DNA of 40,639 bases from Hyphomicrobiales bacterium (GTDB lineage Bacteria > Pseudomonadota > Alphaproteobacteria > Rhizobiales > Rhizobiaceae): NCBI GenBank assembly GCA_900470805.1, contig UCCA01000040.1:4888-45526 (forward strand). Direction: 5' to 3'. Positions within the stretch are counted from its first letter, which is position 1, and the number at the start of each line of letters is the position of its first letter. Both the position numbers and the translations under genes were made by a program. Below, piece by piece: positions 26,116 to 33,850 of the stretch. A model generated the notes under the pieces. The model searched no databases, was not told the DNA's origin, and saw nothing but the letters and a program-made list of their open reading frames with translations.

Positions 26116-27339
26116 ATGGCATCGCACAAAGACGTAAAGAAAGTCGTCCTCGCCTATTCCGGCGGCCTCGACACCTCGATCATCCTGAAGTGGCTGCAGA
26201 CGGAGCTCAATGCCGAAGTCGTCACCTTCACCGCCGATCTCGGACAGGGCGAAGAGCTCGAGCCGGCGCGCAAGAAGGCCGAGATGCTCGGCATCAAGGA
26301 GATCTACATCGAGGACGTGCGCGAGGAATTCGTGCGCGATTTCGTCTTCCCGATGTTCCGCGCCAATGCCGTCTATGAAGGCGTCTACCTGCTCGGCACC
26401 TCGATCGCCCGGCCGCTGATCTCCAAGCACCTGATCGACATCGCCAGGAAGACCGGCGCCGATGCCATCGCGCACGGCGCAACCGGCAAGGGCAACGACC
26501 AGGTCCGCTTCGAGCTGTCGGCCTATGCGTTGAACCCCGATATCAAGATCATCGCCCCGTGGCGCGACTGGTCGTTCAAATCACGTACCGACCTGCTGGC
26601 ATTCGCCGAGCAGCACCAGATCCCCGTCGCCAAGGACAAGAAGGGCGAAGCGCCGTTCTCCGTCGATGCCAACCTGCTGCACTCGTCTTCCGAGGGCAAG
26701 GTTTTGGAAGATCCGGCCGTCGAGGCGCCGGAATACGTGCACATGCGCACCATCTCGCCGGAAGCCGCACCCGACAAGGCAACGATCATCAAGGTCGGCT
26801 TCGAGAAGGGTGATGCGGTCTCGATCAACGGCGTGCGGATGAGCCCAGCGACGCTGCTGGCCGCCCTCAATAATTACGGCCGCGACAACGGCATCGGCCG
26901 CCTCGACCTCGTCGAGAACCGCTATGTCGGCATGAAGTCGCGCGGCGTCTACGAGACCCCCGGCGGCACCATCCTGCTTTCGGCCCACCGCGCGATCGAA
27001 TCGATCACCCTCGACCGCGGCGCGGCGCATCTCAAGGACGAGATCATGCCGCGCTACGCCGAGCTGATCTATTACGGCTTCTGGTTCTCGCCGGAGCGCG
27101 AGATGCTGCAGGCGTTGATCGACAAGAGCCAGGAACATGTCGAGGGCGAAGTGACGCTGAAGCTCTACAAGGGCAACGTCATGGTCACCGGCCGCGAAAG
27201 CGACAAGTCGCTCTACTCCGACAAGCTGGTCACCTTCGAGGACGACCAGGGCGCCTACGACCAGAAGGACGCCGCCGGCTTCATCAAGCTCAACGCGCTG
27301 CGCCTGCGGACACTCGGCAAGCGTAATCTGGCGAAGTAA
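26116..27339 (+). CDS. argG: Argininosuccinate synthase
   Basis: It joins citrulline and aspartate with ATP to form argininosuccinate, the penultimate step of arginine synthesis. The 407-residue protein has the ATP pyrophosphatase loop AYSGGLDTS at residues 13-21, then GQGEELEPARKKA, HGATGKGNDQVRFE and the citrulline-binding region around SVDANLLHSSSEG. I start at the ATG at 26116, giving MASHKDVKKVV as in other rhizobia. A terminator follows directly, so the gene is monocistronic. Confidence 0.97.
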   Translation: MASHKDVKKVVLAYSGGLDTSIILKWLQTELNAEVVTFTADLGQGEELEPARKKAEMLGIKEIYIEDVREEFVRDFVFPMFRANAVYEGVYLLGTSIARPLISKHLIDIARKTGADAIAHGATGKGNDQVRFELSAYALNPDIKIIAPWRDWSFKSRTDLLAFAEQHQIPVAKDKKGEAPFSVDANLLHSSSEGKVLEDPAVEAPEYVHMRTISPEAAPDKATIIKVGFEKGDAVSINGVRMSPATLLAALNNYGRDNGIGRLDLVENRYVGMKSRGVYETPGGTILLSAHRAIESITLDRGAAHLKDEIMPRYAELIYYGFWFSPEREMLQALIDKSQEHVEGEVTLKLYKGNVMVTGRESDKSLYSDKLVTFEDDQGAYDQKDAAGFIKLNALRLRTLGKRNLAK

Positions 27340-27365
27340 GACGGTTTTCGCTACTCGGTTTCGAA

Positions 27366-27389
27366 AGGCCCGCCTCGCGCGGGTCTTTT
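27366..27389 (+). terminator. Terminator of argG
   Basis: The stem AGGCCCGC / GCGGGTCT, with one G-T pair and loop CTCGC, runs into TTTTG. It begins 26 bases after the argG stop. Confidence 0.8.
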
Positions 27390-27442
27390 GCGTTGATGGT
27401 TGGGTTAATTCGCTGGGATTACAGCGTTTTCCACTCTCTCGA

Positions 27443-27583
27443 CGTCATCCTCGGGCTCGTCCCGAGGATCTAAGCACGTTGCCCGAAATGCAACGGTGAA
27501 GGCTGCTCGTTTGCGGCCCAGCGTCCACTCTCGTCGAATCTGTAGCGGCGTCGGCAGATGCTCGGACAAGCCCGAGCATGACG
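27443..27583. repeat. Intergenic palindromic repeat, second family
   Basis: The arms 27443-27471 and 27555-27583 are imperfect reverse complements built on CGTCATCCTCGGGCTCGTCC and its counterpart. Each arm is itself a small palindrome (CCTCGGG...CCCGAGG). The 83-base spacer shows no gene. Repeats starting CGTCATGCTCGGGCTTGTCC are, to my knowledge, common between genes in Rhizobiaceae. It is unrelated in sequence to the three RIME-like elements. Confidence 0.7.
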
Positions 27584-27633
27584 GTGGAGGATGGGCGACG
27601 GGCAGAGCAAAGCAGCGGAGAGGTGCTAGGCCC

Positions 27634-28854
27634 TTACTCGCCGAACGTCGAATGCGTCACTTGCGCCGCCCGGCGCGAGGCGCGGACAAACCAGATGTAG
27701 CTTGCCACCGCGATCAGCGCCATGACAGGAATGATGATGCCGAAGGCCAATAGCGGCATGCCGATCAGCGAGGCGGTGACGCCGCCGAGGAAGCCGCCGC
27801 CCATCTGGATGAAGCCCATCATCGCCGACGCGGAGCCGGCGATATGCGGGAAGGGGTAGAGGCCTGATGTCGTCATATGCGGCGTCAGGAAGGCCAGGCC
27901 GAAGGCGAGGAAGGCGACGGGGCCCATGATCGACAGATAGGACGGGGTGACGAACTGCACCGAAAGCGCGATCATCACGCCCGATATCGCCAGCAGCCCG
28001 AGGCCGACGCGAACCGAGCCGTCTCCATGCAGGCGCGACGAGGTCATGCGCAGGCAGACGGAGCCGAGGAAATAGGAGCCTGACTGCATCAGCATGCCCA
28101 TGCCGAAGGCGGTCGGGCTGAGGCCGACGATCTTGATCAGGATGAAGGGCAGCATGGTCGATTGCGCGTAGAGCGCGCCGATCGAGCCGCCGAGCACCAG
28201 TGAAGCCGAGACGAAGCGCGGCTCGCGGATGAGCTCGGCATAGGCGCGAAACAGCGGCCCCGGCAAGGCGCGGCGGCGATCGGGCATGCTGGTCTCGCGC
28301 ATGAACACCAGCACCGACAGGCAGATCATCAGGCCGAAGCCGATCAGCAGGAAGAACACCGACTGCCAGCCGAAGGCGGCAAGCGCCAGGCCGCCGATGG
28401 TGGGGGCGATGGCCGGGCCGATAGCGATCATGATGCCGATCAGGTTCATGATCCGCGAGGCTTCCGACCCGGTGAACTGGTCGCGAACGATGGCACGCGC
28501 CACGGTGATGCCGACCGAGGCACCGATCCCCTGGATCAGCCGACCGGCCAGCAGCCACTCGATATCGGGCGCGAAGGCCGACAGAAGACTGCCCGTGATG
28601 TAGATGCCGACGAAGAGCAGCGTCGCCGCCCTGCGCCCGAAGGCGTCCGACAGCGGGCCGGCGAGCAACTGGGCGACGGAGAAGCCGGCGAAATAGAGCG
28701 ACAAGGTCATTTTGACTGCCGCTTCGGTGGTGTGGAACGCGGCCACCAGCTCCGGCATGGCGGGCGTGTAGATCGCCATCGAGATCGGACCGAGGGTGGC
28801 AAGCATGGCCCCGAGCATGCTGGTTCGGCGTTCGCTCATCCGCAATGGGGGCAT
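27634..28854 (-). CDS. MFS multidrug exporter, Bcr/CflA type
   Basis: A 406-residue drug:proton antiporter of the DHA1 group with twelve predicted helices. The Bcr/CflA features are YTPAMPELVAAFHTTEAAVK in helix 1 and the following loop, GPLSDAFGRR between helices 2 and 3, and RLIQGIGASVGITVARAIVRD in helix 4 (motif C-like). Relatives export bicyclomycin, chloramphenicol or sulfonamides; the natural substrate here is unknown. I start at the ATG at 28854; another at 28839 is possible, and a longer frame adds a tail that is not membrane-protein-like. Confidence 0.9.
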   Translation of the reverse strand: MPPLRMSERRTSMLGAMLATLGPISMAIYTPAMPELVAAFHTTEAAVKMTLSLYFAGFSVAQLLAGPLSDAFGRRAATLLFVGIYITGSLLSAFAPDIEWLLAGRLIQGIGASVGITVARAIVRDQFTGSEASRIMNLIGIMIAIGPAIAPTIGGLALAAFGWQSVFFLLIGFGLMICLSVLVFMRETSMPDRRRALPGPLFRAYAELIREPRFVSASLVLGGSIGALYAQSTMLPFILIKIVGLSPTAFGMGMLMQSGSYFLGSVCLRMTSSRLHGDGSVRVGLGLLAISGVMIALSVQFVTPSYLSIMGPVAFLAFGLAFLTPHMTTSGLYPFPHIAGSASAMMGFIQMGGGFLGGVTASLIGMPLLAFGIIIPVMALIAVASYIWFVRASRRAAQVTHSTFGE

Positions 28855-29003
28855 GTCGGGTACTCGGGTTTTCTGGCGGCGCGGGGGCGTCTGGAGATTG
28901 GGACGGTTCTTTCTGGCGCATGGGGGGAGATGTCGCAATGCGAAAAGTGAGGCCCACTTCGCCATATCGGTCGCACCAAGAATTCGTGTGATTGCGGCGA
29001 CGC

Positions 29004-29036
29004 TCGTTTATATGTAAATTTACGTAAAATAAACGA
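29004..29036. promoter_or_regulatory. Nested palindrome upstream of the Phd/PIN pair, candidate operator
   Basis: TCGTTTAT at 29004-29011 and ATAAACGA at 29029-29036 are exact reverse complements. Between them lies a perfect palindrome GTAAATTTAC (29014-29023). The region is A/T-rich, unlike its surroundings, and ends 8 bases before the antitoxin start. It probably contains both promoter and autoregulatory operator, as is usual for Phd-type antitoxins. Confidence 0.6.
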
Positions 29037-29044
29037 GGCCAGCC

Positions 29045-29389
29045 ATGCGCACCATTCGTTCGATCAACCTGCAGAAAAACCTTGGCGACGTGCTGAGAAC
29101 CGCGGACGTCGAGGCCGTCGTGCTGATGAACCGCGAGCAGCCGCGAGCGGTGGTGATGTCGGCGGAGGAGTTTATCCGTCTGAAGGTGGCGGCGGGCGAG
29201 CAGGTTCCGGCTGAGGTGCGCAAGTCGCGGCCGACTGTCCATCAGCGGCTGGCCGATCCGCTCGGCTACGATACGCGCGACCCCTCCCACATCGCCGCGC
29301 TGGTTGGTGATGCCTTGGCAGGCCTTCATCAGGACGACATCCGCAGCGAGGTCCATGGGGCGCTGCGGCGATGGGGGATGCGACTGTGA
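29045..29389 (+). CDS. Phd/YefM-like antitoxin
   Basis: The 114-residue protein has a Phd/YefM-type N-terminal DNA-binding fold: RTIRSINLQKNLGDVLRTAD, then VVLMNREQPRAVVMSAEEFIRL. It is longer than the usual 75-90 residues. The extra C-terminal part (from about residue 55) includes VHQRLADPLGYDTRDPSH and is probably the toxin-binding segment. It overlaps the downstream PIN-like gene by 19 bases, or by 4 if that gene starts at its GTG. The palindrome upstream supports autoregulation. Confidence 0.8.
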   Translation: MRTIRSINLQKNLGDVLRTADVEAVVLMNREQPRAVVMSAEEFIRLKVAAGEQVPAEVRKSRPTVHQRLADPLGYDTRDPSHIAALVGDALAGLHQDDIRSEVHGALRRWGMRL

Positions 29390-30024
29390 GCGGCGACGTG
29401 TCGCGGACGCCCCGCCTCATCATTCCGGACACGTCACCTCTGTCGCTGCTGTCGATGGCGGGCCGGGCGGCGCTGGATTATCTATTCGTTCCCGGCGTCG
29501 AGCTCTGGATTACCGACATGATCGAGATCGAGGCGACCAGAGACCCCGATCCGGGCGACGACCAACGGTCCGCACAACGCAAGCTGCTCGCGGCATGGCT
29601 TGCCGACAACGCCCATCGGATCACGGTGATGGAAACCAATGCCGGCACCGAGTACAGGAAGGCGATGACAAATTGGACAATGAGCGGCGCTCATCCCGAT
29701 CTGAAGCCGAGCTGGACAGGACGCGGCGACTACAGTCTGGTCGACGTGCTTGCCATCGCCGAAACCGTGGTCGCGGAGAGTGAGACGGCGGTCATGCTGG
29801 TGGACGATCGCCGGGCGCGCAACGCACTGCGGCAGACCGACTATGTCAATCTGGACATCCTCTCGACCCGGTCGTTCGTGTCGATGCTGGAGAGCGAATT
29901 CGGCGTGAAAGATGCATCTGACGTCTGGGTAGCGATCGCGATTGCCGCTGGCGTCAATGCGCTGGGAAAATCTAGGATTCCCGACCCGATTGCGGAAGAT
30001 CCGGTTTACGTCAGGAAGCCGTAG
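29371..30024 (+). CDS. PIN-like domain protein, probable toxin
   Basis: The 217-residue protein starts its domain with LIIPDTSPLSLLSMAG, the first acidic strand of PIN-like nucleases (Asp20). Further acidic positions are in TDMIEIEATRD, GDYSLVDVLAIAETV and VMLVDDRRARNAL, as expected for a four-acid metal site. PIN toxins of the VapC type have about 130 residues, so this is clearly longer, with an additional C-terminal region ending DPIAEDPVYVRKP. The position after a Phd-like gene suggests a ribonuclease toxin. A GTG at 29386, with GGGGG eight bases upstream and a four-base overlap with the antitoxin stop, is an alternative start. Function as a toxin is inferred. Confidence 0.72.
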   Translation: MGDATVSGDVSRTPRLIIPDTSPLSLLSMAGRAALDYLFVPGVELWITDMIEIEATRDPDPGDDQRSAQRKLLAAWLADNAHRITVMETNAGTEYRKAMTNWTMSGAHPDLKPSWTGRGDYSLVDVLAIAETVVAESETAVMLVDDRRARNALRQTDYVNLDILSTRSFVSMLESEFGVKDASDVWVAIAIAAGVNALGKSRIPDPIAEDPVYVRKP

Positions 30025-30099
30025 GAGATTACCGCCCAAACACCCGCTTGACGCCCCCGCCACACCGCATACTCTCGCCTTTTCATCGAGGGATTCTTC

Positions 30100-30741
30100 A
30101 TGACGCAGTCATTGCTGGCCGGCGCGTTTCTGGCGGCGCTTCTTTATGTGTTGATACCGGGGCCGGCGTTTCTGGCGCTGCTTGGAATCGGGGCCGGACA
30201 GGGGCGTAAGGCGGGGGCGCAGTTTGTCTGCGGGCACCTGGTCGGCGATACGCTGTGGGCGTCGCTGGCGCTGGTGGCGATCATCGGGGCGAAGACGATC
30301 GGCAGCTTCGTCTTTGACGCGCTCGGGCTGCTCTGTGGCTTCTATCTCGCCTGGATCGGCTGGAACGCGTTTCGCGCCAGGCCGAAGAGCGAGGGTGCGG
30401 GCCTGATGGTGGTCGAGAAGCCGTTCCGGCGCGGGCTGATCTTCGGGGTGACCAATCCGAAAGGCTATCCCGTGGCGTTGGCGACGTTTACGGCGCTGGT
30501 GGCGGGGTCGGCGAGCGCGCTAAACTTCGATACGCTGCCGGTGCTGCTGGCGGTGTCGTTCCTCGGGTTCATCGTTGCCGACATGATCCTGATCGCCATT
30601 GTCGGCACCGGCGCCGTTCGGCGGTTCTACCGGGCGCATGAGCGGCTGATTGTGCGCTGCTCTGGCGTGCTGTTCATGGGGTTTGCGGCACAGGCGCTGC
30701 TGCATGCGACGCCCGGGCTGCTTGGCTGGCGCAAGGCGTAG
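30100..30741 (+). CDS. LysE family translocator
   Basis: This second LysE/RhtB-type exporter of the window has 213 residues and about six helices. The N-terminal motif is LIPGPAFLALLGIGAGQGRKAG, followed by GHLVGDTLW, FYLAWIGWNAFRA and FGVTNPKGYPVALATF. The central motif has NPKGYP where most relatives have NPKA. The exported compound is unknown. The gene shows little similarity to the copy at 22.9 kb beyond family motifs, so it is not a recent duplicate. Confidence 0.9.
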   Translation: MTQSLLAGAFLAALLYVLIPGPAFLALLGIGAGQGRKAGAQFVCGHLVGDTLWASLALVAIIGAKTIGSFVFDALGLLCGFYLAWIGWNAFRARPKSEGAGLMVVEKPFRRGLIFGVTNPKGYPVALATFTALVAGSASALNFDTLPVLLAVSFLGFIVADMILIAIVGTGAVRRFYRAHERLIVRCSGVLFMGFAAQALLHATPGLLGWRKA

Positions 30742-30814
30742 CGGGATCATCCGGCGTGATCGGTTCTTGGGCTCTCGCCGCAAAGGTCCCGGCGCAAGGC
30801 CGGCTTCGGGTCGA

Positions 30815-31246
30815 TCAGGCGTCGAGGAAGCTGACGACGGATTTCAGGGTCTTCACGGTCTCGGGATCGCCGATCGACATGGCGATCTGCAGCTGGTCCT
30901 TGTAGTAGTCGCGGAAATTGAAGCTGGTGCCGTCGGTGACGTCGGAGAGGTCGAGGATGTTGCCGTTGGGGTCGATGGTGCGCATCGGCAGCGGTTCGGA
31001 GATCGCCGCATAGGTGTCCTGGTCGAGCGCGCCGCTGTCGTAACTCTGGCGGGCGTGGTTGCGCAATTCGGCGGCGCTGATCGCCGCGAAATCCGGCTGG
31101 CCGGTGGCGATGTCCTCGACGTTGAAACTCGACAGAGTGCCCGACGCGGTGCTGAAACTATCGGTCAAGCCATTGGTAAATTGGGAATTATCGGAATGCT
31201 TGCGAAATGACAGGTTCGGCGAAAACCGCAGAGAAGTGATTTCCAT
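30815..31246 (-). CDS. Unrecognised 143-aa protein
   Basis: I do not recognise this protein. It has 143 residues, no signal peptide and no membrane helix. A Ser/Asn/Phe-rich N-terminus (LRFSPNLSFRKHSDNSQF) is followed by ISAAELRNHARQSYDSGALD and the segment DYYKDQLQIAMSIGDPETVK. The ATG at 31246 is used; a TTG at 31261 is possible and no strong ribosome-binding site is seen. The region upstream (31262-31366) is A/T-rich and likely carries its promoter. Similar small proteins may occur in other rhizobia, which I cannot check. Confidence 0.65.
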   Translation of the reverse strand: MEITSLRFSPNLSFRKHSDNSQFTNGLTDSFSTASGTLSSFNVEDIATGQPDFAAISAAELRNHARQSYDSGALDQDTYAAISEPLPMRTIDPNGNILDLSDVTDGTSFNFRDYYKDQLQIAMSIGDPETVKTLKSVVSFLDA

Positions 31247-31474
31247 TGCGTGGATCCACAATTAAAAAATGATATGCGAAAATACCGTGTGCGTTGCACC
31301 ATGGTCAATCGTTAACGAATAGTTAATTCTTATATATCATTTCTTATGATCAACTTCTCGTAGAGGTTGCCGGATCGTATCGCCGACAAACAATACCAAT
31401 CGCGCCCGCGCCTCCCTATATTGCTCCAACACTTGCCTGCCAAAACGCCCACTGCCTGCCAAAAGGATGTCCGC

Positions 31475-33562
31475 ATGCCTTCCACACCCGAAATCAACCC
31501 GGCTCTCGTCAACTGGAACGGCCTGCATGGCCTGCCGCGCTTCGATGCGCTGAACGACGGCGATTTCGCGCCGGCCTTCGATGCGGCGCTCGTGCTGCAC
31601 GAGCGCGAGATCGATGCGATCGCCGACAATCCTGATGCGCCGACCTTCGACAACACGGTGGTGGCGCTGGAGCTTGCCGGCGACGAGCTGTCGCGGGTGT
31701 CGTCGCTGTTCTGGAACCGGGCCGGCGCCCACACCAATGACACGATCCAGGCGCTGGAGCGGGATATCTCGCCGAAGATGTCGCGGCATTATTCGAAGAT
31801 CGGCATGAACGCGGCGCTCTTCAAGCGCATCGACACGCTTTGGGAGGGTCGCGACAGCCTCGGCCTGACGCTGGAGCAGACGCGGGTGCTGGAGCGGCAC
31901 TGGAAGGGCTTCGTCAAGTCGGGCGCCAAGCTCGAAAAGGCCGAGCAGGAAAAGCTTGCCGGCATCAACGAGCAGCTGGCCGGTCTCGGAACTCAGTTCG
32001 GCCAGAACGTGCTCGCCGACGAGAAGGGCTGGGCTCTGGTTCTCTCCGACGAGACGGATCTCGCCGGCATTCCGGAATTTCTGAAGGACGCGATGGCGGC
32101 TGCGGCGCGCGAGCGCGGCGACGACGGCAAGTTCGCGGTGACGCTGTCGCGCTCGATCATCGAGCCGTTCCTGACATTCTCCGAACGGCGCGATCTGCGC
32201 GAGCAGGCCTTCAAGGCCTGGGTGGCGCGCGGCGAAAACGACGGCCCGTCGGACAATCGCGGCATCATCGCCAAGCTGCTTTCGCTGCGCCAGGAGATGG
32301 CGGCGCTGCTCGGTTACGGTAACTTTGCCGAGCTGAAGCTCGACAACACAATGGCGAAGACGCCGGAGGCGGTGAACGACCTGTTGAAGCAGGTCTGGGC
32401 CAAGGCGGTAAAGCGGGCCGGCGAGGAAGAGGCCGATATCGCTTCGCTGATCGCCGAGGAAGGCAAGAACCACGAGGTCATGCCTTGGGACTGGCGGCAC
32501 TATTCGGAGAAGATCCGGGCCAGAAAATTCAATTTCTCCGAGGCCGAGCTCAAACCCTATCTGCAGATCGAGAAGATCATCGACGCCTGCTTCGATGTCG
32601 CCGGGCGGCTGTTCGGCATTCACGCGGTCGAGAAGAAGGGCATTGCCGCGTACCATCCGGATGTCCGGGTCTTCGAGATCCGCGATCGTGAAGACAGGCT
32701 GGTGGCGCTGTTCCTCGGCGACTATTTCGCCCGCGGCTCGAAGCGCTCCGGCGCCTGGATGAGTTCGTTCCAGTCGCAGCACAAGCTGCCGATGAAGAAC
32801 GGCGCCAGCGGCGAGCTGCCGATCATCTACAACGTCTGCAATTTCGCCAAGCCCGCCGAAGGCAAGCCGGCGCTGCTGTCGCTCGACGATGCCCGCACGC
32901 TGTTCCACGAGTTCGGCCACGCGCTGCACGGCATGCTCTCCAACGTCACCTACCCCTCGGTATCGGGCACCGGCGTGTCGCGCGATTTCGTCGAGCTGCC
33001 GTCGCAGCTCTACGAGCACTGGCTGACGGTGCCTGAAATTCTGAAGCAGTACGCCGTGCATTTCGAGACCGGCGAGCCGATGCCGGAGGCGCTGCTCGAC
33101 AAGGTCCTGGCGGCGCGCAGCTTCAATGCCGGGTTCAACACGGTGGAGTTCACCTCGTCGGCGCTGGTCGACATGGCGTTCCATACGCGCGAGACGGTCG
33201 AGGATCCGATGGCGGTGCAGGGCGAGGTGCTTGCGGAGCTCGGCATGCCGAAATCGATGGTGATGCGCCACGCCTCGCCGCACTTCCAGCACATCTTTTC
33301 GGGTGGCTACTCGGCGGGGTACTATTCCTACATGTGGTCGGAGGTGCTCGACGCCGACGCGTTTTCGGCCTTCGAGGAGACTGGCGACGCGTTCAACGGC
33401 GATGTGGCAAGCAAGCTGCGCGAGCATATCTATTCGAGCGGCGGGTCGGTGGATCCCGAGGACGCGTACAGGGCGTTTCGCGGCAAGCTGCCGAGCCCGG
33501 ATGCAATGCTGGTGAAGCGCGGGCTGGCGACGTTCGAGGAGTTGTCGGGGAGTGATGGGTGA
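31475..33562 (+). CDS. M3 family oligopeptidase
   Basis: This 695-residue zinc metallopeptidase of the thimet/Dcp group degrades short peptides in the cytoplasm. The zinc site is HEFGH at His478-His482 (LFHEFGHALHGML). C-terminal substrate-binding elements include HIFSGGYSAGYYSYMWSEV, typical of the family. It is closest to peptidyl-dipeptidase Dcp or oligopeptidase A; the two cannot be separated confidently here. I start at the ATG at 31475, with AAAAGGA seven bases upstream. A RIME-like repeat follows the stop. Confidence 0.93.
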   Translation: MPSTPEINPALVNWNGLHGLPRFDALNDGDFAPAFDAALVLHEREIDAIADNPDAPTFDNTVVALELAGDELSRVSSLFWNRAGAHTNDTIQALERDISPKMSRHYSKIGMNAALFKRIDTLWEGRDSLGLTLEQTRVLERHWKGFVKSGAKLEKAEQEKLAGINEQLAGLGTQFGQNVLADEKGWALVLSDETDLAGIPEFLKDAMAAAARERGDDGKFAVTLSRSIIEPFLTFSERRDLREQAFKAWVARGENDGPSDNRGIIAKLLSLRQEMAALLGYGNFAELKLDNTMAKTPEAVNDLLKQVWAKAVKRAGEEEADIASLIAEEGKNHEVMPWDWRHYSEKIRARKFNFSEAELKPYLQIEKIIDACFDVAGRLFGIHAVEKKGIAAYHPDVRVFEIRDREDRLVALFLGDYFARGSKRSGAWMSSFQSQHKLPMKNGASGELPIIYNVCNFAKPAEGKPALLSLDDARTLFHEFGHALHGMLSNVTYPSVSGTGVSRDFVELPSQLYEHWLTVPEILKQYAVHFETGEPMPEALLDKVLAARSFNAGFNTVEFTSSALVDMAFHTRETVEDPMAVQGEVLAELGMPKSMVMRHASPHFQHIFSGGYSAGYYSYMWSEVLDADAFSAFEETGDAFNGDVASKLREHIYSSGGSVDPEDAYRAFRGKLPSPDAMLVKRGLATFEELSGSDG

Positions 33563-33572
33563 GTCTCGCGGA

Positions 33573-33705
33573 AAGACCCCTCCCAACCCTCCCCACAAGG
33601 GGGAGGGCTTAAACCAGCCGCACCGCCGTGCCCCAATCGAGGCAGGCGAGCGCCACGGGTCTTCTCCCCCCTTGTGGGGGAGATGGCCGGCAGGCCAGAG
33701 AGGGA
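33573..33705. repeat. RIME-like mosaic palindrome
   Basis: Same layout and nearly the same sequence as the element at 21020-21155: AAGACCCCTCCCAACCCTCC at the left end, an inner hairpin with CCCTCCCC-ACAA-GGGGGAGGG, a second hairpin around TTGTGGGGGAGATGGCCGGC, and GAGAGGGA at the right end. It sits between the M3 peptidase and PhoD-type genes. Most differences are in the middle section. Confidence 0.85.
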
Positions 33706-33850
33706 GCCACATATAAGCGGCCACCAACACAAAACTGTCGCCAAACCTTCAGACAACCGTCACGCCGCCTTCAACCAGATGACATGACCGCCGGCCATAG
33801 GCTGGGCGCGGGAGATTGGTCCCGTTCTCGCAAGCCGGAACAGCCATCGC

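Noticed and set aside
27626..29356. 576-aa open frame overlapping the MFS exporter and the Phd-like gene
   Set aside because: It is in another frame of the exporter's strand, without membrane helices, and its extension is antisense to the antitoxin gene.
30745..30761. Small hairpin GATCA-TCCGGCG-TGATC after the second LysE gene
   Set aside because: A five-base stem without a T-run is too weak to call a terminator.
31337..33730. 797-aa open frame on the minus strand opposite the M3 peptidase
   Set aside because: It is an antisense shadow with low-complexity Arg/Leu/His-rich composition, and it even runs through the RIME-like repeat.
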